A stretch of 64,000 nucleotides of DNA, taken from assembly GCA_014058105.1 (NCBI GenBank), contig JACGCM010001272.1, positions 2,728,001-2,792,000 on the forward strand, given 5' to 3'. The DNA is from Kingdonia uniflora (lineage: Eukaryota; Streptophyta; Magnoliopsida; Ranunculales; Circaeasteraceae). Below are positions 34,980-44,535 of the stretch, piece after piece (within the stretch, counting starts at the first letter, position 1; the number at the start of each line of letters is the position of its first letter). The notes beneath the pieces are model-generated. The model was given only the letters and a program-made list of their open reading frames with translations, did not search any database and was not told where the DNA came from. Made by a program: the position numbers and the translations under genes.

Positions 34980-37276
34980 GGCCATGTTGAGTTCACCGAG
35001 GGTGATTTTCCAATTGTTGTTAACATCCATCATTTGGAATGACTCCTTAATGCCAGCGACTTCCTCCACAGACAAATGATTGGTCACCACCTGCGGAGTT
35101 GAAGTTGTGCAAAGAATATCAGTAAAATCATTTTTAATAAAGAACTCTTGATATACTTGCAACGAATGAGTTGAATTCTTACCCTTAAGGCTCTCTTTTT
35201 CAACTTATTCATCACGGAAAACTGCTTGAGTCTTGCTTTTACAGTTTTACAAAGAGAGACATTTGGAGCCTTCTTCATATGTTGTAACCAAGGATGGTCA
35301 AGCACTTGCTGAGCTGTCAAGCAACGCTTTGGGTCTGCATCAAGCATTTTCTTCACCAGGTCTTCGCATTATCAAAACTTTAGGCCATGGGTCTCTCTTA
35401 AAGTCTATAACAGAGCGAATAATTGCTTGTGCAACTCCTGTTTCAGTTTCTGCAAAGAAAATACTTATTTTTCAGACATGAGAATAAAATATCAAGAAGT
35501 TGCATTTATGGTTGTCAACTCTTATTGTCTCATGGAGACGAGTAAGCTTGCACACTCACTGATATGTAAAAAATAGTGATGTTTCAAAAAGTAATGTTAC
35601 CAACCTGCCCAAAAAGATGGGATCCCACAAAGTAAAATATAGAGTATCACTCCAGCACTCTTGACATCAACCTCTGGGTCGTAGTTTCATTTTAGAACCT
35701 CTGGTGCCATGTAGTAAGGACCCCCCCCCCCCCCCCCCCCACTATCTCCGTGAAACGCTCACCCTATAGAAAAAGTAAGTTTTAGCGATGGTTGTAAATA
35801 AATGAACAAAGTGGCAAAGGTTAAAATGATGGCAACTCTTAATTATATATCCCATATTAGAAGAAAACTTTAGTGCAAGGTCTTACCAGGTTTAAAGAAA
35901 ACTGGCAATCCAAAATCAATCGCTTTAAGGGAAGTTGCTTCCTTCTTGTTTGCAAACAAAAAGTTCTCGGGTTTTAAGACCCGATGGATTACACCGTGTA
36001 TGTGACAACTCTGCAAAACAAGAAAGCCAAATTATTAAAATCCAAATAAGCAAAGAATGCGCAAAATGCAATACTACCTAGTAGTAAAATAAAATGCGAT
36101 TGACGGAGGGCAATGCATTATTACAGTTAGGGCCATGGGACCCTGAAGATCCCAAAAACACACACATGAGATTATATGCTTTAAATAGGGGCTAGTATCT
36201 TAGCCTTAATGAAGTTTACACTTCGAATCAAGGATAAATAGTACTACATCTTATAGTGTGTAAGAAAGACTTTTAATGGAAAAGCTAAGATATGTTATGG
36301 CTTCAATTTTTGGACTAAGGACACACAACGAAAGGTATCATTGTGGGATATGATTTAACAATTTGAAAGTCAAAACCGAATATCTCATTATGATATAGCG
36401 GCTTCTTACCTTGTCTTGTCAGGTCATTCATTATCCTTTTATTTGTTTCGCTTTCTCTTTGAATTGTTTTATTTGGTTATGGCTCATCTCAAAAAGTTTT
36501 CTTCAGAGTGGATAAACTTTCCTTCTTAAGTTAGAGCCAAATTAGTTCTACAGATAATCAATAGCATCTTAAAAATAAAGCACAAAAAATAAAAACAATC
36601 TGCAAGGGGGATTCTTCATAAGTAGGTAACAGTCTTATACAATCTTCTGATGATTTTTACTTCTTTCTAGTGATAATTTTCATAAAATCATTAAAACAAA
36701 ATCCATGTCAAGATTTAAGGAAAACAAACCATATACTACAAAAGACGTAAAACATTTATTAGAGGGAAACACGAACAATAAACTCGCAATAGGTAACAAA
36801 ACGAAATAAGTTAACAATTAAACATTGTAAGATATGAAAACTAACACTTGATAGCAAACAAACCTGAACAACTTCCACAATCGTTTTAGTAACAACGGCA
36901 GCCGCACGTTCCGTATAATGCCCCTCGCAACAATCCGATCAAGCAACTCCCCACCTTGGCACAACTCCATCACAAGATGTACCGCAACATCAGCCTCGTA
37001 CGTATCATTCAATCTTACTATATTTGGGTGCGGTGGCAAATGCTTCATGATCTCAACCTCTCTCCTAACATCTTTAATATCCATAGCAGTCCTTAACCTC
37101 TTTTTTGATATCGATTTACAAGCAAATGTGTCGCCTGTAGATTTATTTGTACAAAGATACGTGATCCTAAATTCCCCTCTCCCCAGCTCTTGACCCAACT
37201 CATAACTAATACCAATATCCCTCCCTGTCGGGTCGCTCAACACCGAAAGCTTCCCCCCTCCACCTCCATTATTCAA
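34980..37276 (-). pseudogene. Calcium-dependent protein kinase (CDPK) fragment
   Basis: The minus-strand start at 37,276 gives a short Gly-rich N-terminus, then ISYELGQELGRGEFRITYLC, ACKSISKKRLRT, HPNIVRLNDTYE and LVMELCQGGELLDRIVARG. A one-base loss shifts the frame there. Further exons give [19 protein letters not shown] and [13 protein letters not shown] (about 35,890-36,010), GERFTEIVG then YYMAPEVL (about 35,640-35,760), [20 protein letters not shown], and one EF-hand start (VEEVAGIKESFQMMDVNNNW) ending near 34,980. The catalytic HRD Asp is Val, a 20-base C run splits the activation-segment exon, and EF-hands 2-4 are missing. The intact family is a calcium-activated Ser/Thr kinase. Confidence 0.88.
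35721..35740 (+). repeat. C(20) run inside the CDPK exon
   Basis: Twenty consecutive C on the plus strand sit where the conserved Gly-Ser before YYMAPEV should be encoded. Its length is prone to sequencing error. Confidence 0.7.
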
Positions 37277-38259
37277 ACCATAATCAACCGAAAACGGGTT
37301 CGCTTACTTCTATCCCTTCTTCCTCTATTGATCATCAAATTGAACCACATGTGGTCTAACACAACAATTACCCATCAAATCAAAACCTCCAAATCCTCTC
37401 TTTTAAACAAAAGGGTATCCAAAAATCACCAAAACAAACATACACAAATATCTGATCTACCTCGAAACCTCCCAAAATCTACCTTCAAAAGAAATGGGGT
37501 TTCTAGATTTACCCAAACAAACAAAATCCAATTTTTGATCTAGCTCAAACCCTTTGTTTCACCAAATGCGGGTCAATATTATAGCAAATCAAACAAAACC
37601 CAATATCTGATCTAGCTTACAAGTATACAAAACAAAGAAAGAAAGATTGGTTTCTTACCAATATTAGAAGTAAAAGTGATGAAACACCACTCACTCTACT
37701 TTATTCTTAAGCAACTCCCCTTAACATATGGGAGTGGTATGTATATATAGACTAATTACTCAAACCCCACCCATTGAAGCCCTATGGAATAGTCTAAGTA
37801 AATATCACAATATACCAAAACTGTTTGGAAAACAACTAATAAAATTGCAAAAGCTTCTGATGAATGATAAAAAGGAAAGTGGTTGACAGGGAATTAAATT
37901 AGAGAAATTGCCTTCTGTTAATAGGTGATTATACTTATCTCATAGAAGGTACATCAAGAGCCTTTATACTATTTAACTTTATCCCATGATGACGATGGCA
38001 GACAAAGAATTAGTTTTTCACATGATTGTACATCAATTACTTATGTTTTTCTTGTATCCAAACACATCAAAGTACCCAAAAATACTTCCAACTTAGTAAA
38101 TCAAACCAAAAAAATCTGACCTGAGGTCTTCCTTATCATTACTAAGTCTCACATTGGCATAGAATTTATACTTTGGCTGTCAAATGATCAATAGTTTGCT
38201 CCAAAATTTAGAAAAAAGGAAACATAATCCAAAATTCAGAATTTATTCTAATATGACTT
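37277..38259 (-). other. CDPK leader region and captured spacer
   Basis: Upstream of the CDPK start on the minus strand is a pyrimidine/A-rich leader, with a possible 5'-UTR intron donor near 37,660 and then AT-rich sequence. No separate gene is seen. At about 38,166-38,187 there is a 20-base match to an RMD5 exon (34,577-34,597). Confidence 0.4.
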
Positions 38260-38945
38260 ACTTGCGAAGAACAAGCAAATCCAGTTTTTCCCAGAAGAAA
38301 GCTTTTGTAGACTAATTTACTCGTGGGAGAGACATAACCGAAATAACCGCCTCATTTGGAAAAGATAAAGAAATATGTTAGTTCTTACTGACATTTTTCT
38401 ACAAACATTGTAAGAAGAAACAATGGCTAGGAAATGAGAAGTAATACCTTTTATAACCAAAACAAAACTACCTCCAGGAGACACGGTACTTACACTTATC
38501 CATAAAGATTTGTCTTGTGTCATCAATGTTATCTTCAGGCTAGTTATCATCTTGACCTTGGTTAAGACTCCCATCATTTTTCTTTACCTTTGACTTTCTT
38601 TTCTTTAAATTAGATCCATTTTGACCATTAAGCGTTCCTAGAATGGTCGGATCTGGGGATTCAAGCCATTCCTAAATTTCTGGAGTCCATCTTCCTCCGA
38701 AAATGCATTTATAACTTCGATAGCATTAATAATGCCAATCCCACTACACAAAAGAAACATTTTGCAGACCATAAATAAAACATATTAAGATTGAGTCATC
38801 CTGACATGCCCTTAATGTATAACCACTAGGGTTATCTCAAGTTTATAACTTACCTAACACCTTCGGTATAATCACCTCCTCAACATGTGTCATTCGGATT
38901 AACTGTTCTCTGGTTAACCCTAGCACACTCTTTATGTCCTGAAAT
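38260..38945 (-). pseudogene. XPG/UVH3 (Rad2-type endonuclease) fragment
   Basis: After an AG acceptor the minus strand reads DIKSVLGLTREQLIRM. After a small frame change comes GGDYTEGV at a donor. The next exon gives [25 protein letters not shown], a one-base shift, and [13 protein letters not shown] further piece reads KNVSKN, a stop, and SFPNEAVISV near 38,330. This is the helix-hairpin-helix and second nuclease region of XPG (plant UVH3), a nucleotide-excision-repair flap endonuclease. Both the N- and C-terminal parts are missing. Confidence 0.82.
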
Positions 38946-39110
38946 GCATGTCAAAGGGGTGTGTTAAGAGAACACTTTGTGATCTCGCACTATCAGAAAA
39001 CTATATACAGTACTCCTGATCTCTTATTAAGTTCATTACAAAAGCTAAGCAGTTTATACATAATAATACAAGACTAATGAATTTTTGGTATGCGTGTAGC
39101 AGAAATATAC

Positions 39111-39122
39111 GTGGCGAGCCAC
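39111..39122. other. GTGGCGAGCCAC palindrome
   Basis: Same 12-base hairpin as in the Helitron end at 9,729-9,740, here between the IleRS and XPG fragments. No CTAG/CTRR follows at the right distance on either strand, so it is not called as a terminus. Confidence 0.3.
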
Positions 39123-39184
39123 CCTAACAACTGAATCTAATAGAGAATTATTAGGAAAAGATAATAAAAGAATGCTCCAGAAGA

Positions 39185-40430
39185 TTCAGACCTTCATAAA
39201 CCATGATTTCAGGGTCTGGGACATCCTGCATTACTTGAGAATTCTTAGAACCAACATGGCATTATAAACCAAATTAATAGTGGACTTATTGACCTCTATA
39301 GATATCAAGACACAATTCTAGATCTGAATGCCATATGTTGTCATCGAAATGTGTATAATTGCCTCATAGATTTGTTTATTTATTTTTTTACCTCAATGAC
39401 AATCTACGATTCTCTCTAGAGAGAGACAAATAAAACACCATATTAATAGCCTATCTCTAAGCTGAAAAGTTTAGAAACTATAGATGATTAATTACCTTAT
39501 AGTTAGAGTTGGCTTCAAAATTTGATAGTGAGGTTTTACATCCTGTACTATATGGCATAACCTGTAAAATAATATCCAAAGTTCATATCATTAATTAAAG
39601 AGTGCAATGCCCGTAAAGTTTCTCGGAAGCACTAATAACATTTTGATATTGACGCTCATAAAATACAAAGCAAGATCAAAAATATCGAACTTAACGTATA
39701 TATACATCGGACATCAGATAATTTAATCTTTTCTCAAGTTTATCAGAATATCGTCCTAAATATCGACTGGCTCAACAAATTAACTTAATATACCATGTCA
39801 TTTAGATACATTGGTGTATATCACATATATTAGTCCAGTTCTGATATAAACAATAAATATACCTTAAATCCTCTGTAAACCAAACCCTTATCAAACAATT
39901 CAGAGAAAACCCACCAAACACTCTCCATAAACTTAATATCCATCGTCTTATAATCGTTCTTAAAATCGATCCACCGCCCCATCCTCGTAACCGTCAACTC
40001 TCACTATGCAACATACCTTGTAACAATACTTCTACACTCCTCATTATAATTATCAATACCCATTTGAATCACTTGTTCCCTCGTCTTAATCCCCAACTTC
40101 TTATCAATCTCAAACTCAATTAGAAGACCATGACAATCCCACCCAAACCATCTTGTTACATGGTGACCAATCATGGTTTGGTACCTTATAATAATGTCCT
40201 TGATTGTTCAGTTAAAAGGTGGTCGTAGTGAGGGAAACCTGTTACGAAGGGTGATCCGTCATAGAAGACGAACTCAGGGGGGTTCTCTGTAAGTTTGAGC
40301 TGGGTGTCGAAAGCTTTCGTTTCTTCCCAAAAGTGAGGATGTTTTGCTCTTTCTCAGGAAGGAGAAATCTTTGCCTTAGATGGCCTCCATTGTTGGATTC
40401 AAAGAGGAGATCGAGAAAAAGAGAGAGTGA
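39185..40430 (-). pseudogene. Cytosolic isoleucyl-tRNA synthetase fragment
   Basis: On the minus strand exon one (about 40,205-40,430) reads WEETKAFDTQLKLTEN and PPEFVFYDGSPFVTGFPHYD; the class I HIGH signature is degenerate (HYDH). Exon two (about 39,870-40,170) reads [49 protein letters not shown] and [20 protein letters not shown]. Further blocks give MPYSTGCKTSLSNFEA near 39,530 and DVPDPEIMV near 39,220. About 200 of more than 1,100 residues are covered. Stops and frame changes are present. Confidence 0.88.
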
Positions 40431-40909
40431 AATTAGGGTTGAGGTTTTGGAGTGAATCAGTGATGGTTTGGGTTGGGGTTATGTTGAAATGGGGTTATAG
40501 TTTCTCTAAAATACCTCCTACAGTATCATCTATCTTCTATCCATCGTTGCGCATCAGATTGAGAAGGAGGAGATGATGTGGTTTGAATCTCAGAGCTAGG
40601 AGGAAAAAGACATAGAAGCCGAATCATTTGGCAAATTTAGGTTTGGGTTAAGAAATGTTCGAGTTGGATTTCCTGAAATACCCTTAATTTTGTATTTAGA
40701 CTTCCCAAAATACCCTTTATTTCGTAGTGGAGAAAATTTGTGGGGTGGACTTCCATTTATACCCGGGCATTTTAGTATTAAATAAATTTTGAGAATAGGC
40801 AAAATAATCATCATGATCTAACGGCTGTGTTATAAATTAAACCATTTATTTTCCTCAACATGTGTAAGGTAGGGTGATCAACAACCGAGATTGATTCTCA
40901 TGGCATAGC

Positions 40910-40929
40910 TATTCCTTTTGTATTATAGA
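40910..40929 (-). other. Proposed Helitron 5' terminus
   Basis: Read on the minus strand this is TCTATAATACAAAAGGAATA after a host A. A TCTATA start followed by an A-rich stretch is common for plant Helitrons. It was chosen because gene B exons resume just to the right. Confidence 0.45.
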
Positions 40930-41089
40930 TATTATATCACAACTGACAATAAAAGTAAAAGAACATTGGTAATTGGAGTCGAGCAATTGATAAAATTTAA
41001 AAGTACAAATGGCAGTATAATTTTAAAATAACAAATAAAAGTTGAAGCTTACCCCATGCAAAAGTTGACGTCGCGTAGCCTAAAGCCTA

Positions 41090-41504
41090 TGTAATGTCTC
41101 TCATGCAAACTTTCACATTATTATTTTCTTCTAAAAGCACCTCATATGGAATGGGGATACATAGCGCGTATCTTGAAAGAGAAAATTTGGGTGATACTCC
41201 TTACACTCAAACCCAGAATAAGAGATACATCCAACAACCTAAACTCACAAACTTAATTCACAAACTTGAAATTCATATCCCCAACATAACAGTTAAAGAT
41301 CTCCCTAAATAAATAAAAATTTGTCAAAGTTCCCAAAGGAGATATGTCAATTAGGGTGAAGAAACAACTAGACCTCATTTGTTTTTTCTCCGTCGGACCT
41401 AACTCGTAGAAAAACCTTTTCAAATAAATAGGACTACATTTTGTTGTAATGGTATCCTTTGCCTTCTTCTTAGACATTTTCGTACCAATTTTCTTCTTTA
41501 ACAT
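41090..41504 (-). pseudogene. Upstream exons of transposon-type gene B
   Basis: The minus strand opens MLKKKIGTKMSKKKAKDTI near 41,504, then TKCSPIYLKRFFYELGPTEK, RSSCFFTLIDISPLGTLTN and REIFNCYVGDMNFKFVN. A second block at about 41,095-41,220 reads GVSPKFSLSRYALCIPIPYE. It aligns with gene A at 20,105-22,754 (DSCFKHLLKID, EIFE then YVGG). CSPxxLxxxF near the start is typical of DUF1985-type transposon proteins as remembered. Downstream exons are at 24,768-25,330. Confidence 0.45.
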
Positions 41505-42299
41505 TTTCCTACATCGGATGTAACCAAAAACCGATGAGTAAAAGAACCAATAATAGTTAGGGAAACAATAAATGGCAAATTTAGTTCATTCTAAGCAAGT
41601 GATAAAAAGTGAAAAACCAAAAATAAATTAAAGAGTGCATAATACACAATGAATCTATTTATAGAGGATTATAAGTGTGTTGGGAAGAGAAACGACTGTT
41701 CATTTTTTGAATATGTTAGGAAGGGAAGCGCCGGTTGAATTTTCTCGGAGAGAGGAGAATTATATTTCTTCAAACAACGCACCTGGTTCAAGTTTCATTT
41801 TTGAGGTACTTATGATTAAATACGTAGTATCTCGAGAAGAATAAACGACAATTGACAGGCAATTAAAATTTATCCAATGCGTATCTCAAGAAGATTGAAC
41901 GACAATTACAAACTATTTAAAATTTCAGTCGTGGATATCTCGACAATAATGAATAGTTGTTGTTAAACTAGTTTAATTTTGTATATTAAGGTGTTTATAC
42001 AGCTGAGATAACCTTAAATATAAATTTAGAATTGATTTGACAAGAGTACTAATAACTGATGAAGTCAGTGGTACTGGTTGGCTGGTTTCTTAGGTTAATA
42101 AGGGTGTTAGTAGGGGCAATAAGGGAAAATCATCTCAATTTGTCATTTATGCAAAGTGGTAAGGACTATTGTCTTTTCGGATATAGCAGGCAATTATTTG
42201 GGAAATTTTTGGCTATTTATACCTCTATTAAGAAGAATAAATTTATCTAGATTTTACAAACCTTTCAGTTTGTTTGGTTTTAAAAGAAATGACGAAAAC
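41505..42299. other. AT-rich stretch, no gene seen
   Basis: No feature beyond scattered short frames. It contains a twice-repeated segment similar to CTCGAGAAGAATAAACGACAAT (about 41,830 and 41,890). It may be the upstream region of gene B. Confidence 0.4.
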
Positions 42300-43790
42300 A
42301 ATAAAATTTAGAGAAGATAAAGATTGAAAAAGAAAATGTTCTACCCAAGTTTAATTAAATTAGTTTGTGGGCCATCCTTGTCTTGGCAAAAATTAGAGAA
42401 TTTTTAGTTATTCGTTGCCTTTACAAATATTTATCCTTGCTTATAGAGCTCCCCATAGTTGGGAATGGTGAAGACGTAGATTTTTGGTTGGAGCCTTGGA
42501 TACCTAGCATCCCTTTTGGAAGACTTGTGAGCCTTGTCCCTAGGAATATGATCATTTCTAAAGTGGCAGATCTAATTTGTCCTATGCCGCATACTTGGAA
42601 GAGTAGAGCTTATCATTTCTATTTTCTCTGACTATATTGTTGGGAATATTTTTCTAATCTCTCTTAGCATCAATTTCTCTAAAGACACTCTTAGATGAAG
42701 AAATGAAAAAAATGGTATTCTTACAGTGAATTATGTTTACCAAGTTTATGTCAAAGAAAGCTTGGCCCCAAAGAGGAGTAAGATCGCCAAGATCGCCAAT
42801 ACCTTTATGGATAATACTTGACCTCGATTTGTAAACTTAACACGCCTTTCAAGATCCAATATTTCATGTGGAAAGCAATGCAGGAAGGCCTTCCTACAAA
42901 GATGAATCTTTGGCATGGGGGAGATATTAAGGATATTATTTGCCCTATATGTGGAGAAGAAGATGAGTCTACTACCCATGCGCTCTTCTACTGTAAGAAC
43001 ATTAAGGAAATCTGGTATGTTTCTTACTTCTCTTTAAATAACAATGTTTGGCCTTATTATGACTCCCTCCAAAAGTGATGTACATGTTAGCTAATAAAAG
43101 TTGCTCAGAAAAGATACTATCTCTTTATAGAGTAAAAAACTGGTGTCATCATGTTTGCCATATGGAATAGTAGAAATGGCTTTATCTTTAAATGCAAAAA
43201 AACAAATCCCTCAAAATTGGTTAGAATTGCCAAAGGTTACCTTATTGCCTCATGTCCTAAACCTGACCCCTCCGTTTCTATTTTCCTAACACCTAAAAAG
43301 GGATGGCACATTGTTAATGTGGACGCCGCCTAGTCCCCTACTAAAATGTTTAGCAGTTCTAGATTTATCATTAGATCTTATTCCTTAATTTTATGTGCAA
43401 GATATGCTCCTTCAAAGCAACCGATGCAGAGGAGGCAGAGGCAGCGGCTATCATTAGAGGGATGCGAGCAGCTTTGGATGCCGGCGTTGAAAATGTTACA
43501 ATGTTATCAGATTGTCAGCGTCTTGTAAAGGCTTTCACAGAGAAAATAGTTGACCTCTCTTGGAGAGCGCTCAGTCTACCCCTGGCATGTTTTTTTTAGT
43601 TTCCCGCTCTAGCAACTTCAAATTATTGTATATTAATAGAACTTGTAATAATGATGCTCACGTTCTTGTAGCACGGGAAGCTCATTCACAACCTTTTATT
43701 TGTAATGTCTCAAGAGGCACAAGACCACACAAGACCTTGTTGCTTTTGTAATTTCTATTTTGCCCTCGGTTGGCTTAATATATTTCCATT
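42300..43790 (+). mobile_element. LINE relic (zf-RVT and RNase H)
   Basis: Broken plus-strand frames give VGNGEDVDFWLEPWIPSIPF, then a zf-RVT-like block (FMWKAMQEGLPTKMNLW, ICPICGEEDESTTHALFYC), then FAIWNSRNGFIF and RNase H pieces: NVDAA at the first Asp, ATDAEEAEAAAIIRGMRAAL with the Glu, and MLSDCQRLVKAF with the Asp. Frames change at least four times. The 3' end near 43,760-43,795 runs into AT repeats. It is more decayed than the copy at 23,520-24,748 and not the same subfamily by sequence. Confidence 0.8.
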
Positions 43791-43795
43791 TAAAA

Positions 43796-43820
43796 TATAT
43801 ATATATATATATATATATAT
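43796..43820 (+). repeat. (AT)n microsatellite
   Basis: About twelve AT units follow the LINE relic, possibly its tail. Confidence 0.85.
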
Positions 43821-43848
43821 ACTCCCCATAGTTCAACTAGGTCTAGAT

Positions 43849-44332
43849 TAGGGCTGTCAATGGGTAGGATTTGACTCGGTATCCGATCCGGTCCGATCCG
43901 TTAACAAAGGATCAGAATTGAAGAAAAATTGATCCTCTACAACCCGATCCGTTAGTGATCCGACTCTTTAGTTGGCAGATCGGGTTAGGATTCACCCTGA
44001 CCCGATCCGTTAAAAATCTGATCCGTTAAGGTATTTAAAGTAATGTGAATAATAGATTATTAGATCATAGATTATAGATGATAGATTATTAGATTATAGA
44101 TGATAAATTATGTACAAAATGAGTCTCTAACAGTCTAACTCTATATTTTACATGGATATTATGCAAAATTACAAATATAATACATATTTTTGTTTGTACT
44201 CATTCTCAAATCTTAACTTATATGTTTGCCAAAAATCAAAGCTTAACGGATCGGATCGGGTCGGATCGAATCGTTGTATTCCTTAACGGATCGGGTCAGG
44301 ATCGACCATGATCCTGGCCCGATCCGGTCCAA
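43849..44332. mobile_element. hAT-type MITE upstream of the TMEM8 gene
   Basis: The 484-bp element is flanked by the 8-bp duplication GTCTAGAT (43,841-43,848 and 44,333-44,340). It begins TAGGGCTGTCAATGGG, a common hAT MITE start in plants. The right end is worn and shows no good inverted repeat. Many GATCCGGTC/GATCCGTTAA motifs lie inside. It ends about 100 bp before the TATA box of the gene at 44,536. Confidence 0.75.
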
Positions 44333-44430
44333 GTCTAGATATTCAAGTTCAACTAAAACTCTTCCAAATTTAGCAGAATCCTCTCTTCCCATGTTTCTTT
44401 CGTGTACTTTCTCCCTCTGTTTATTTATAG

Positions 44431-44438
44431 TATAAATA
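44431..44438 (+). promoter_or_regulatory. Probable TATA box of the TMEM8 gene
   Basis: TATAAATA lies 98 bases before the start codon at 44,536, which leaves a leader of about 70 bases. Judged from position and consensus only. Confidence 0.5.
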
Positions 44439-44535
44439 CTCTGCCAGATTTCAGATATCCGAAATATTCTCAATCTCCAATATCTCTGTAATGACTTGGT
44501 GATTTAAGATTACAAGAACATCTTCAATAATAATC

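Larger units (their letters stand above)
25338..40929 (-). mobile_element. Helitron with four captured gene fragments and a nested copia
   Basis: On the minus strand the 3' end has the hairpin GGCATACGC/GCGTGTGCC, six bases, CTAG and then host T (25,337-25,369). The proposed 5' end at 40,929 reads TCTATAATACAAAAGGAATA after a host A. The 15.6-kb span includes a 5.6-kb copia at 27,345-32,986, leaving about 9.95 kb. Inside are IleRS, XPG, CDPK and RMD5 fragments, all on the minus strand and so in Helitron sense, as is usual for plant Helitrons. Both flanks hold exons of the same gene B. No Rep/helicase was seen, so it would be non-autonomous. The 3' end is strong; the 5' end and the unity of the span are inferred. 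Confidence 0.6.

Noticed and set aside
36918..37543. Two plus-strand open frames opposite the CDPK start
   Set aside because: They are shadows of the minus-strand kinase exon and leader; composition fits antisense of coding DNA.
39111..39122. Helitron end at the GTGGCGAGCCAC palindrome
   Set aside because: No CTRR tetranucleotide follows at the proper distance on either strand.
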